A DNA stretch of 64,000 nucleotides from Sphingomonas desiccabilis (GTDB lineage: Bacteria; Pseudomonadota; Alphaproteobacteria; Sphingomonadales; Sphingomonadaceae). The stretch is from positions 496,001 through 560,000 of the forward strand of contig NZ_SDPT01000001.1 in the NCBI RefSeq assembly GCF_004135605.1, written 5' to 3'. Positions 22,648-30,830 of the stretch are shown here, piece after piece. Below the pieces are notes generated by a model. The model saw nothing but the letters and a program-made list of their open reading frames with translations. It ran no database searches and was not told where the DNA came from. The first letter of the stretch is position 1; every line of letters starts with the position of its first letter. The position numbers and the translations under genes are program-made.

Positions 22648-23685
22648 ATGGAGCGCACGACCCAAGTCATCGGCCAATCGACGGCCTTTCTGGACACGCT
22701 GGAACGGGCCAGCCGCGCGGCGGCGCTGGATCGCCCGGTGCTGGTGATCGGCGAGCGCGGGACCGGCAAGGAGCTGGTGGCCGAGCGTCTGCACCGCCTG
22801 TCGCCGCGCTGGGACCAGCCGCTGGTGGTGATGAACTGCGCGGCCCTTCCGGAGACGCTGATCGAGGCCGAGCTGTTCGGGCACGAGGCGGGCGCCTTCA
22901 CCGGCGCCACCAAGGCGCGGGCGGGGCGGTTCGAGGAAGCCGATCGCGGCACCTTGTTCCTGGACGAACTCGGCACGCTGTCGATGGCGGCGCAGGACCG
23001 GTTGCTCCGTGCGGTCGAGTATGGCGAGGTCACGCGGATCGGGTCGTCGCGGCCGGTCCATGTCGACGTCCGCATCGTTGCGGCAACCAACGAGCATCTG
23101 CCCGATCGCGTGGCGGCGGGCACGTTCCGCGCCGACCTGCTCGACCGGCTGTCGTTCGAGGTGGTGACGCTGCCGCCGCTGCGCGCCCGCGCCGGCGACA
23201 TTCCGGTGCTCGCTGAGTTCTTCGGCCGCCGCATGGCAGCCGAGATCGGGCGGGAGGTGTGGCCGGGCTTCGGTCCCGCGGCACTGGATGCGCTCACCAG
23301 CCATCCGTGGCCCGGCAACGTGCGCGAGCTTCGCAACGTGGTGGAACGCGCCGTCTACCGCTGGGAGCGGCCGGGGCCGATCGATGGCATCGAGATCGAT
23401 CCCTTCGCATCCCCCTATCGTCCCCGTGGCCAGGCGCCCGCATCGGAGATTCCTCCCGCGGCGGAGCCGGCTCCTGCCTCGACGCCGGAGGTGCCGGCGG
23501 AGCACGGGTTCGAGCCGGCCGACTTCAAGACGCGGGTCAACCGCTTCGAGCGCGAGCTGCTGTCGCGGGCGCTTGCCGAGAACCGGTTCAACCAGCGGAC
23601 CACGGCCGAGGCCTTGGGGCTGAGCTACGACCAACTGCGCCATGCGTTGCGCCGGCATAATCTGCTGGGGCAGGGCGGCGGATGA
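22648..23685 (+). CDS. pspF: PspF, sigma-54-dependent activator of the psp operon
   Basis: This 345-residue AAA+ activator has no N-terminal receiver, as in PspF. It has Walker A GERGTGKE (residues 35-42), the sigma-54 contact loop GAFTGA (82-87), Walker B TLFLDELG (102-109) and a C-terminal Fis-type helix-turn-helix (TTAEALGLSYDQLRHALRRH). A Pro/Ala/Glu-rich linker of about 45 residues between the AAA+ and HTH parts is longer than in E. coli. Upstream in-frame codons exist, but MERTTQVIGQS matches the family start. It is divergent from the operon it controls. Confidence 0.94.
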   Translation: MERTTQVIGQSTAFLDTLERASRAAALDRPVLVIGERGTGKELVAERLHRLSPRWDQPLVVMNCAALPETLIEAELFGHEAGAFTGATKARAGRFEEADRGTLFLDELGTLSMAAQDRLLRAVEYGEVTRIGSSRPVHVDVRIVAATNEHLPDRVAAGTFRADLLDRLSFEVVTLPPLRARAGDIPVLAEFFGRRMAAEIGREVWPGFGPAALDALTSHPWPGNVRELRNVVERAVYRWERPGPIDGIEIDPFASPYRPRGQAPASEIPPAAEPAPASTPEVPAEHGFEPADFKTRVNRFERELLSRALAENRFNQRTTAEALGLSYDQLRHALRRHNLLGQGGG

Positions 23686-23740
23686 CGTACGCGATGCACC
23701 GATCGGAGGTTGCGCACGGCGCACCGCAGCTTACCTAGAA

Positions 23741-23773
23741 CGCGACCGTAACGACCGGAGCCATCCGGTCGCG
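23741..23773. other. Inverted repeat between pspF and the superoxide dismutase gene
   Basis: A perfect 8-bp inverted repeat (CGCGACCG / CGGTCGCG) with a 17-base spacer lies 55 bases after pspF and 41 bases before sod. It could end the pspF transcript or be a regulatory site. No T run follows. Confidence 0.3.
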
Positions 23774-23814
23774 CCCGCGTTCGACATCGCAAAATCCATC
23801 AAGGAGGAACCGTC

Positions 23815-24426
23815 ATGGCTTTCGAACTTCCGCCGCTGCCCTACGCCTATGACGCGCTGGAGCCGACCATCGACAAGGAGACGATGACGCTCCACCACGA
23901 CAAGCACCACAAGGCCTATACCGACAAGCTGAACGAGGCGATCGGAGAGGACCCGAGCCTTGAGGGCAAGACGATCGAGCAGATCCTGGCCAACATGTCG
24001 GGCGCGCCGGCCAAGCTGCGCAACAACGGCGGCGGCTATTGGAACCACGACTTCTTCTGGAAGACGATGAAGGGCGGCGGCTCGCAGCCGACCGGCGCGC
24101 TCAAGGACGCGATCGACGCCAAGTTCGGCTCGGTCGACGCGTTCAAGGAGCAGTTCAACACCGCGGGTGCGAACCAGTTCGGTTCCGGCTGGGCGTGGCT
24201 GATCGTGGGCGAGGACGGCGAGCTCGCCATCACCTCGACCCCGAACCAGGACAATCCGCTGATGGACGTCGCCCCGGTGAAGGGCACCCCGATCCTGGGC
24301 AACGACGTATGGGAACACGCCTATTACATCACCTATCGCAACGCCCGACCCGAATATCTGAAGGCGTGGTGGAATGTCGTCGACTGGGACGTGGCAAATC
24401 AGCGCTACGAAGCAGCCAAGGCATGA
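23815..24426 (+). CDS. Iron/manganese superoxide dismutase
   Basis: This 203-residue enzyme dismutates superoxide to hydrogen peroxide and oxygen. Metal ligands H27, H78 (YWNHDFFW), D164 and H168 (NDVWEHAYY) are present. The outer-sphere glutamine sits at the Mn-SOD position (Q145 in TPNQDNPLM), while the Fe-SOD position carries glycine (RNNGGGYW). That suggests Mn or cambialistic use, although annotators often call these sodB. There is no signal peptide, so it is cytoplasmic. It has an AAGGAGGA ribosome-binding site and a terminator just downstream, so it is probably monocistronic. Confidence 0.95.
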   Translation: MAFELPPLPYAYDALEPTIDKETMTLHHDKHHKAYTDKLNEAIGEDPSLEGKTIEQILANMSGAPAKLRNNGGGYWNHDFFWKTMKGGGSQPTGALKDAIDAKFGSVDAFKEQFNTAGANQFGSGWAWLIVGEDGELAITSTPNQDNPLMDVAPVKGTPILGNDVWEHAYYITYRNARPEYLKAWWNVVDWDVANQRYEAAKA

Positions 24427-24432
24427 ACCAAG

Positions 24433-24463
24433 GGGCGGGAAGGAAACTTCCCGCCCTTTGTTT
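24433..24463 (+). terminator. Rho-independent terminator after the superoxide dismutase gene
   Basis: A perfect 10-bp stem (GGGCGGGAAG / CTTCCCGCCC) with a GAAA loop is followed by TTTGTTTT, starting 6 bases after the stop codon. Confidence 0.9.
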
Positions 24464-24518
24464 TCGACGGCCCGGCCGTACATGCCGATGGCCCCGGAAA
24501 ATTCTTGCGGAGCCGACC

Positions 24519-24548
24519 TTGTTATTTTTGCCCCGATCTGCCATATAG
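24519..24548 (+). promoter_or_regulatory. Candidate housekeeping promoter of the cold-shock gene
   Basis: TTGTTA (24519-24524) and CATATA/ATATAG (24542-24548) are spaced 17-18 bases apart in an unusually AT-rich patch. This would give a 5' leader of about 110 bases before the cold-shock gene; long leaders are typical of cspA-type mRNAs. Confidence 0.4.
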
Positions 24549-24668
24549 GTGCTGCTACAGTCGCATATTGACGGTTTTCGGCGCTTTGCGGCTCCCGCTT
24601 CCTTCTTTCCCTGTGTTTGAGCGCAAGCGCTCCCGACACGCGGGGGCGCCGACAAGAAGGAACTACCC

Positions 24669-24881
24669 ATGAGCATTCTCGGCACCGTCAAGTTCTTCAA
24701 CGCCGACAAGGGCTATGGCTTCATCGCGCCGGATACCGGTGGCCAGGACGCCTTCGTCCACATCACGGCGGTCGAGCGGGCCGGCATGATCACCCTCAAC
24801 CAGAACCAGCGCGTTTCGTACGAGCTGGAGCAGGATCGCCGCGGCAAGATGGCTGCGGTGAACCTTCAGCCGGCCGACTAA
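24669..24881 (+). CDS. CspA-family cold-shock protein
   Basis: This 70-residue single cold-shock domain protein acts as an RNA chaperone. Both nucleic-acid motifs are visible: RNP1 as KGYGFI (residues 14-19) and RNP2 as DAFVHI (27-32). AAGGAAC precedes the ATG. An unusual RAGMITLNQNQRVSYELEQDRRG segment forms the last strands, as in alphaproteobacterial Csp proteins. Two tiny genes follow in the same direction before a strong terminator, so the three may share a transcript. Confidence 0.94.
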   Translation: MSILGTVKFFNADKGYGFIAPDTGGQDAFVHITAVERAGMITLNQNQRVSYELEQDRRGKMAAVNLQPAD

Positions 24882-24942
24882 GTCGGGCGGCGACCCGGCG
24901 GCGCCATCCGGCGCCGCCGTGCTCTTTACGGGAGACCCGTCC

Positions 24943-25131
24943 GTGGCACAGCTAAGCTATCGTGAGCATGCAGCACAGGCCCATGCCGATGCAGAAGCCG
25001 CGACTCTGGACATGGTGCGCGACCGTTGTCTTCGGGCCGAAGCGGCCTGGGTGGCGATGGCGGAGCGCCAAGAACGCGTCGACAAGCTCCGCGCCGAACG
25101 CGAAGGTGCCGGGCCGGTCCCCGTCCTTTAG
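24943..25131 (+). CDS. Small hypothetical helical protein
   Basis: The product has 62 residues from the GTG at 24943 (GGGAG upstream); an in-frame GTG at 24919 is an alternative. It is soluble, Ala/Glu/Arg-rich and probably one long helical hairpin (AQLSYREHAAQAHADAEAAT...). I do not recognise the family. The short distance (61 bases) from the cold-shock gene and 8 bases to the next tiny gene suggest co-transcription. Confidence 0.6.
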   Translation: MAQLSYREHAAQAHADAEAATLDMVRDRCLRAEAAWVAMAERQERVDKLRAEREGAGPVPVL

Positions 25132-25139
25132 GATACCGA

Positions 25140-25277
25140 GTGAAGTTTTTTACCAGCCAGAACAATCCCAGTTTCCCCATTCCCGAAGCCGCCGTCGTCA
25201 CGGCCCGCCGCATGTCGGCCGCGGATCGCCAGATGCAGGCGATCGCCCGTGCCGCAGTTCGCGAAGTGCTCGGATGA
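25140..25277 (+). CDS. 45-residue hypothetical protein
   Basis: This small gene starts with GTG at 25140, with AGGA 7 bases upstream. It encodes VKFFTSQNNPSFPIPEAAVV and then a helical Ala/Arg-rich half. The frame ends right before a strong terminator, which supports it as the last gene of the csp transcript. Its function is unknown. Confidence 0.55.
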   Translation: MKFFTSQNNPSFPIPEAAVVTARRMSAADRQMQAIARAAVREVLG

Positions 25278-25280
25278 ACC

Positions 25281-25315
25281 AAAAAGGCGCGCCGTCCCCG
25301 GCGCGCCTTTTTGTT
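25281..25315 (+). terminator. Strong Rho-independent terminator after the csp gene group
   Basis: AAAAAGGCGCGCC and GGCGCGCCTTTTT form a perfect 13-bp stem around GTCCCC, with a T-rich tail. The A/T symmetry would let it work on both strands. Confidence 0.93.
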
Positions 25316-25380
25316 TGTGTGAGGTGTTGGCTGGGGCGGCCATGCCGACGAAAGCGAGGCTGCGACGCATCCTTTCGCCG

Positions 25381-25463
25381 TCTTCCTGCGGAGGCAGGAC
25401 CCTAGGGTTTCAAAGCTTTGCAAGCCGTTGCTCTGCTTGGCCCTGGATCCCTGCCTGCGCAGA
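25381..25463. repeat. Dispersed palindromic intergenic repeat, type 2, copy 2
   Basis: It starts TTCCTGCGGAGGCAGGA and ends CCCTGGATCCCTGCCTGCGC, again with inverted ends. It is related to 19172-19247. It fills most of the 270-base gap between the csp group terminator and ispZ, where two transcripts converge. Apart from it I see nothing in that gap. Confidence 0.6.
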
Positions 25464-25591
25464 TACGATTGTGTCGTTCGCAGGGGGCGCAAGAGCCACC
25501 GATCCATTGCCGCTGCCGCTTGAGCCCGTTGCGTTGCGCGTATGGGTGCTGACTCGCGTCAGCAGGACAGGGAAGGGGCAGGGAAGCGCCC

Positions 25592-26230
25592 TTACCCCTC
25601 GGGCGGAACCGGGGCCTCCTTTTCCGTGGTGAGGCCGTGGCGCAGCAGCATGGGGACGTTGGCGATCGCGAACAGCAGCGTCAGCGGCACCGCGCCCCAG
25701 AGCTTGAACCCGACCCAGAAGTCCCAGCTGGTGTTGCGCCAGACCAGTTCGTTGAGCACGGCCATGCCGGCGAAGAAGCCGGTCCAGTTGATCGTCAGCT
25801 TGCGCCAGCCCTCGGCGGACAGACCCGGATAGGCCCCCTCCAGCAGCGACTGGAGCAGCGGGCGACCGGTGGCGAGGCCAAAGCCCAGGATGGCGGAGAA
25901 CATCGCATAGACGATCGTCGGCTTCACCTTGATGAAGGTGTCGTCGCGAAAATAGAGCGTCAGCCCGCCGAACACGAGCACCAGCCCGCCGGTGATCCAC
26001 AGCATCGGCGAGATGCGGCCCGTCTTGATGTGCGACACCAGGATCGCGACGAAGGTCGCCACCATGAAGGCGGCGGTCGCGATCAGCACGCGCGCCAGGC
26101 TGTCGACCATGTTGGGCAGGTGCAGCTTGCCGGCGAGCAGATTGGCGGCGAAGAACACCGCCAGCGGGCCATAGTCGAGCGCCATGCGCAGACCAGGGCT
26201 GGCCTCCTTCGCAGGAGCGGTCGTGCTCAT
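25592..26230 (-). CDS. ispZ: Intracellular septation protein A / inner-membrane protein YciB
   Basis: This 212-residue protein has five or six membrane helices (LAVFFAANLL, RVLIATAAFMVATFVAILV, MLWITGGLVLVFGGLTLYF and others) and the family pattern DYGPLAVFF near the N-terminus. It also has the characteristic WRKLTINWTGFFAGMAVLNE loop. YciB proteins affect envelope integrity and cell elongation/division; the molecular role is unsettled. The start overlaps the ftsY stop (ATGA), so it is translationally coupled. Confidence 0.92.
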   Translation of the reverse strand: MSTTAPAKEASPGLRMALDYGPLAVFFAANLLAGKLHLPNMVDSLARVLIATAAFMVATFVAILVSHIKTGRISPMLWITGGLVLVFGGLTLYFRDDTFIKVKPTIVYAMFSAILGFGLATGRPLLQSLLEGAYPGLSAEGWRKLTINWTGFFAGMAVLNELVWRNTSWDFWVGFKLWGAVPLTLLFAIANVPMLLRHGLTTEKEAPVPPEG

Positions 26231-27162
26231 CGCAGGTTCCTCCCCTGGTCGACGCCGGCGATGATGCGCGCCACCTCGTTGGCATCGAAGCCGCGCAGGT
26301 CGTCGGCGGTCTCGCCGACGCCGATCGCGTGGATGGGCAGGCCGTAGCGCTCGGCGGCCGCGACCAGCACGCCGCCGCGCGCGGTGCCGTCGAGCTTGGT
26401 CATCACCAAGCCGGTGACGCCCGCGGTCTCCTTGAACACCTCGATCTGGTTTAGCGCGTTCTGGCCGGTGGTGGCGTCGAGCACCAGCACCACGTCGTGC
26501 GGCGCCTCCGGGTTGAGGCGGCCGAGCACGCGACGGATCTTGGCGAGTTCGTCCATCAGTTCGCGCTTGTTCTGGAGGCGACCGGCGGTGTCGACGATCA
26601 GCACGTCGATGCCGGTGGCGGTCGCCTGCTTCACCGCCTCATAGACGATGCCGGCGGCGTCGCCGCCCTCGGCGCCCGAGACGATCGGCACGCCAATCCG
26701 CTCGGCCCAGGTCCTGAGCTGGCCGATCGCGGCTGCGCGGAAGGTATCGCCGGCGGCGAGCATCACGCCGTAATCCTGCTCGACCAGCGTCTTGGCGAGC
26801 TTGGCGATGGTGGTGGTCTTGCCCGATCCGTTGACGCCGATCACCAGGATCACCTGCGGGCGCGGAAACGCCTCGATCTCCAGGGGCTTGGCGACCTTGG
26901 CGAGCGAGCGCTCCACCTCCTCCGCAACGACCAGGCGGATGCCGAGCTCCTCCATGTTGCGCTCATACTGCCCTTCGGCGAGCCGGGCGCGGACGCGCGC
27001 GGCCGTCTCCGGCCCCAGATCGGAGGCGATCAGCGCCTCCTCGATCTCGTCGAGCGTCTCCTCGTCCAGCCGCGCGGCCGAGAGGCCGGCGAGGTTGCCC
27101 ATCAGCCGGTCGGAGGTCTTGCGAAAACCCCCGAGCAGCCGTTCGTGCCACGATGCGCTCAT
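26227..27162 (-). CDS. ftsY: Signal recognition particle receptor FtsY
   Basis: This 311-residue SRP GTPase binds Ffh-SRP at the membrane. It has the NG domain only, with a short N-terminus lacking a long acidic A domain. Motifs: G1 [30 protein letters not shown] and [10 protein letters not shown]. Start [13 protein letters not shown] at 27162. It overlaps mtaB upstream and ispZ downstream by 4 bases each, giving a coupled mtaB-ftsY-ispZ operon. Its partners Ffh (30831) and SRP RNA (3713) are in the same window. Confidence 0.96.
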   Translation of the reverse strand: MSASWHERLLGGFRKTSDRLMGNLAGLSAARLDEETLDEIEEALIASDLGPETAARVRARLAEGQYERNMEELGIRLVVAEEVERSLAKVAKPLEIEAFPRPQVILVIGVNGSGKTTTIAKLAKTLVEQDYGVMLAAGDTFRAAAIGQLRTWAERIGVPIVSGAEGGDAAGIVYEAVKQATATGIDVLIVDTAGRLQNKRELMDELAKIRRVLGRLNPEAPHDVVLVLDATTGQNALNQIEVFKETAGVTGLVMTKLDGTARGGVLVAAAERYGLPIHAIGVGETADDLRGFDANEVARIIAGVDQGRNLR

Positions 27163-28406
27163 GCCGCCACTCCCACCAGCCGGTCCTGCTCGACGGCGAT
27201 GATCGCTACGTCGGCGATGGTCCCTGCCTGCATTGTTCGATCCAATCCTACTTCCGCAAAGGCTTCCGCATGGCCGCGGTCGCCGGGTCGTTCCACTAGA
27301 ACGCGTTGCCGCGTACCCACCAGCCGGTGCAGCCACGCCGTGTGGCGCTCGGCCGCGCGGGCGCGCAGCCGGGCCGCGCGCTCCCGCGCCACGGCCGGGT
27401 TCACCTGCGGCATGCGTGCCGCGGGCGTTCCTGCGCGCGGCGAGAAGGGAAAGATGTGCGCGTGCACGATGTCGCAATCGTCGAGCAGCGCCAACGTATC
27501 CGCGAACATCGCGTCGTCCTCGGTCGGGAAGCCGGCGATGAGGTCCGCGCCGATCGCGATCTCCGGCCGCGCCGCCTTCAGCCGCGCGACCATCGCGACG
27601 GCATCGGCGCGCAGGTGCCGGCGCTTCATCCGCTTGAGGATCAGGTCGTTGCCGGCCTGGAGCGAGAGGTGGACGTGCGGCAGCACGCGCGGCTCGCCGG
27701 TGAGCAGCGCCATCAGCCGGTCGTCGATCTCGATCGAGTCGAGCGACGACAGGCGGAGGCGCTCCAGCGCCGGCACATGGGTGAGGATGCGCTCGACCAG
27801 CTTGCCGAGACTCGGCCGGCCGGGCAGGTCCTGGCCGTAGCTGGTGAGGTCGACGCCGGTCAGCACCACCTCGCGATGGCCGGCGGCCACCACCTCGGCC
27901 ACGCGCGTGACCACCGCGCCGGCGGGCGCGGAGCGGGCGGGGCCGCGGCCGAAGGGGATGGCGCAGAAGGTGCAGCGATGGTCGCAGCCGTTCTGCACCT
28001 CGACAAAAGCGCGGACGTGCGCGGCAAAGGCGGGCGCGAGGTGCGGCGCGTCCCGCCGGACGGCGTCCCAGTCGGACACGCGGACTGGTTCGCTAGCGGC
28101 CCAAGCCTCGGGCAGCAGCTTGTCGGCGTTGCCGACCACACGGTCCACCTCCGGCATGGCGGCGAAGCCCTGCGGATCGATCTGCGCTGCGCAACCGGTG
28201 ACGATCAGTTCCGCGCCCGGCCGTTCGCGGCGCGCGCGGCGGATCGCGCGGCGGGTGCCGGCGACCGCCTCGTTGGTCACGGCGCAGCTGTTGACGACTA
28301 CCGCATCCCTGCGCCCTAACAGGGTGCGGATCGTTTCGCTTTCGGCGATGTTGAGCCGGCAGCCGAGCGAAATCACCTCGGGCAACGCGGAAGAAGGGGG
28401 CGGCAT
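27159..28406 (-). CDS. mtaB: tRNA t6A37 methylthiotransferase MtaB
   Basis: This 415-residue radical-SAM enzyme adds the methylthio group to t6A37 in tRNAs. Cysteines for the auxiliary cluster (C16 in ISLGCRLN, C41, C72) and the radical-SAM triad C141-x3-C145-x2-C148 (NGCDHRCTFC) are visible, with a C-terminal TRAM-like tail. The start MPPPSSALPEV shares its CATG with the divergent DUF924 gene: the two ATGs overlap on opposite strands. The ribosome-binding site is weak. The upstream frame is open but has no family similarity. Confidence 0.93.
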   Translation of the reverse strand: MPPPSSALPEVISLGCRLNIAESETIRTLLGRRDAVVVNSCAVTNEAVAGTRRAIRRARRERPGAELIVTGCAAQIDPQGFAAMPEVDRVVGNADKLLPEAWAASEPVRVSDWDAVRRDAPHLAPAFAAHVRAFVEVQNGCDHRCTFCAIPFGRGPARSAPAGAVVTRVAEVVAAGHREVVLTGVDLTSYGQDLPGRPSLGKLVERILTHVPALERLRLSSLDSIEIDDRLMALLTGEPRVLPHVHLSLQAGNDLILKRMKRRHLRADAVAMVARLKAARPEIAIGADLIAGFPTEDDAMFADTLALLDDCDIVHAHIFPFSPRAGTPAARMPQVNPAVARERAARLRARAAERHTAWLHRLVGTRQRVLVERPGDRGHAEAFAEVGLDRTMQAGTIADVAIIAVEQDRLVGVAA

Positions 28407-28983
28407 GGCGGCTGATCTAGGGGCGGGACCGGACGAAGTCCAACGCGCGGCGGACGCCGTGCTGCACTTCTGGTTCGAGGAACTCTTACCGGAGCAGCAT
28501 TTCGCCAAGAATGACGCGCTGGATGCGGCCATTCGCGAGCGGTTCGGCGCCTTGCGGAATGCGGTGGTCGCGACGGATGCGGAAGGATGGCGCGATACGC
28601 CCGAGCGGTTGCTGGCGGCAATCCTGCTGGTCGACCAGTTCTCGCGAAACCTCTACCGCGGATCGGGAGCGGCGTTCGCGGCCGATCCGCTCGGGCTGGA
28701 ACTGGCGCTGTCGGGCATCGCAGCAGGCTTTGCGCCGAAGTTAGAGTCGCCGTGTCGGGCCTTTCTCTACATGCCGCTGATGCATTCGGAGGATCGCGGC
28801 GTCCAACGCTTCGCCCTGCGCTGCTTCTCCGAAACGGGATTGGAGGCGAACCTGGCGTTTGCGCAGGCCCATGCCGACGTGATCGAGCGCTTCGGTCGCT
28901 TTCCGTCGCGCAACGTCGCGCTGGGACGCGACTCGACGCGGGAGGAACTGGCCTATCTCAGCCAACCAGGCGCTGGTTGGTAA
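28405..28983 (+). CDS. DUF924 family protein
   Basis: This 192-residue all-helical, TPR-like protein belongs to a widespread family of unknown role. Family blocks include VLHFWFEELLPEQHF near residues 19-33, LAAILLVDQFSRNLYRG, ADPLGLELAL, and FLYMPLMHSEDRGVQ. A GAAGGGGG element precedes the ATG, whose bases overlap the opposite-strand mtaB start. The 3' end overlaps the convergent GGDEF-EAL gene by 26 bases. Confidence 0.9.
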   Translation: MAADLGAGPDEVQRAADAVLHFWFEELLPEQHFAKNDALDAAIRERFGALRNAVVATDAEGWRDTPERLLAAILLVDQFSRNLYRGSGAAFAADPLGLELALSGIAAGFAPKLESPCRAFLYMPLMHSEDRGVQRFALRCFSETGLEANLAFAQAHADVIERFGRFPSRNVALGRDSTREELAYLSQPGAGW

Positions 28984-30613
28984 GGTCGAGCGGGGGTTGT
29001 GCAGGCGCGTCCGGGGCAGGGCGCGCGACGAGCTGACGACGCTCGGCGAGCATCCGGCGTACGCCCGCAGTGGAAAGCGGCGGCCCGTAGCGCAGCCCCT
29101 GTGCCTTGGCGCAGCCGATCCCGCGCAAGCGCGCCTCGACGGCTTCGTTCGGCACGCCCTGCGCAGTCACGGGCAGGTTCAGGCTCTCTCCCAGTCGCGC
29201 GATCGCGTTGACGATGGCGGTGGCGTCCGCACTGTCGGCCATAGACTGGACGAGGCCGGCATCGATCTTGATCCGGTCGAGCGGCAGCGCGCGCAGGTGG
29301 GCCAAACTCGAATAGCCGGTGCCGAAATCGTCCAGCGCGACCCGCACGCCCTGGTTCTTCAGGCTGCCGATGATCGATTGCGCCAGCGGCAGGTTGTCGA
29401 ACAGCGCGCTCTCGGTGATCTCCACCTGAAGGCGGTGCGCCGGGAAGCCGGTCTCGGTTAGGAGCTTCAGGATCTTCTGCGCAAGCCAGGCGTCCCGCAG
29501 CTGGCAGCGCGACAGATTTATCGAGAGGCACAGCGACGGGTCCCAATCGCGGGCGGCGTCGAACGCCTGGCGCATCAGCGACAGGGAAAGGTCGGCGATG
29601 AGGCCGGTATCCTCGGCGAGCGGCAGGAACGACTCGCCCTCCAGCAAGCCGCGCGCCGGGTGCTGCCAGCGGGGGAGCACCTCGAACCCGTCGAGGTCGC
29701 CGGTCGCGAGGTCCATCTGCTGTTCGAAGAAGGGGAGGATCTGGCCCTGCGGGATGGCGATGCGCAGCGCCTCTTCCAGGTCGTTTCGGCTGTGCAGCTC
29801 GCGCTCCATGGAACGATCAAACCAGGCGAAGCGATCGCGGCCATTCCGCTTGGCCGTATAGAGCGCGATGTCCGCGGCGCGCATCAGCGCCTTGATGGAC
29901 GGGCAATCCGCGCCGGAGCATGCGACCCCCACCGAGGCGGTGACCTGACAGCGCAGGCCCCCCACGTCGACCGGCTGCGAGAGGCGGGCCAGCAGGCGTT
30001 CGGCGAGTCTCTGGATCTGCGCCGGCTGGGCAGGCGCGATCGACAGCGCACAGGCAAAGGAGTCGCCCCCCATGCGCGCGATGCGGCTGCCGGGCGGCAT
30101 GGTCTCGATCATCGCGGTCGCCGCGTGACGAAGCACGACGTCGCCCGCCGGCTGGCCGTGCATGTCGTTGATCGCCTTGAAATGATCGAGGTCGATCAGC
30201 AACAGCGCGACCGCGCCACGCGACCGGCCGGCGCGCTCGATCATTGCGGCGCCTTCGGAGGCGAAATCCTTGCGATCCAGCAGGATCGCCAGCGGGTCGG
30301 GGGCTGCCAGCGCCCGGGCGTGTTCTTCGGCGGCCTCCTGGGCCTGTGCGGCCGCGCGCTGGGCCTGGTGGCGATTCCAGCCGAGCAGCATCAGCGCGAG
30401 GTTGAGCAGCAGCGCCACGACGAGCAGTCGCTGCGGCGGCGGTCCGCCCCCCAGCCAAACTCCAAGCGTGCTGGCGAGAAGGGTGCTGCCGATCCCGACC
30501 AGGAGCAGCAGCGAGGCGATGCCAATCCCCAGCAGCAGGGCGTCCGAGGAAGGACGCAGCCTGCCCGAACGACCGGTGCCGAAGATCGTGCCGAGAGGAA
30601 GCCGGGAGCGCAT
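28958..30613 (-). CDS. Membrane-anchored GGDEF-EAL protein with degenerate catalytic sites
   Basis: This 551-residue protein has two N-terminal membrane helices (about residues 26-50 and 62-79), a GGDEF-like domain and an EAL-like domain. The cyclase signature reads GGDSF (182-186): the catalytic glutamate is replaced by serine. In the EAL domain E311, N366, E401, D428/D429, K449 and Q505 are in place, but the conserved AEGVE loop is AQGVP (Q485). Synthesis of c-di-GMP is therefore unlikely and hydrolysis doubtful; a binding or sensing role is plausible. It ends convergently inside the DUF924 gene. Confidence 0.88.
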   Translation of the reverse strand: MRSRLPLGTIFGTGRSGRLRPSSDALLLGIGIASLLLLVGIGSTLLASTLGVWLGGGPPPQRLLVVALLLNLALMLLGWNRHQAQRAAAQAQEAAEEHARALAAPDPLAILLDRKDFASEGAAMIERAGRSRGAVALLLIDLDHFKAINDMHGQPAGDVVLRHAATAMIETMPPGSRIARMGGDSFACALSIAPAQPAQIQRLAERLLARLSQPVDVGGLRCQVTASVGVACSGADCPSIKALMRAADIALYTAKRNGRDRFAWFDRSMERELHSRNDLEEALRIAIPQGQILPFFEQQMDLATGDLDGFEVLPRWQHPARGLLEGESFLPLAEDTGLIADLSLSLMRQAFDAARDWDPSLCLSINLSRCQLRDAWLAQKILKLLTETGFPAHRLQVEITESALFDNLPLAQSIIGSLKNQGVRVALDDFGTGYSSLAHLRALPLDRIKIDAGLVQSMADSADATAIVNAIARLGESLNLPVTAQGVPNEAVEARLRGIGCAKAQGLRYGPPLSTAGVRRMLAERRQLVARPAPDAPAQPPLDLTNQRLVG

Positions 30614-30752
30614 GACTCCTTGTCCGCGACAGGTGTGTAGATCGGGTTAAATCCTGCGGCTTCCTCGCAAGTCTTGCCCACTTCGGCGCAATCGGCTATC
30701 GGCCCCGTGTCGTTCCTCAAAAGGACGGCATCCATGCGACCGCCCACGGGCG

Positions 30753-30789
30753 ACGCCGGCCGACGAGGTTTCGTCCGCCGGCGTGTTTT
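30753..30789 (+). terminator. Terminator-like hairpin in the leader of ffh
   Basis: ACGCCGGC (30753-30760) pairs with GCCGGCGT (30777-30784), with an inner GACGA/TCGTC stem and a GGTT loop, followed by GTTTTG. It ends about 40 bases before the ffh start. There is no gene just upstream on this strand, so it may be an attenuator or may end a small RNA. Confidence 0.5.
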
Positions 30790-30830
30790 GCTTGGGCGCC
30801 GGACGGAGGATGTGGAAGTGGAGCAGGTAC

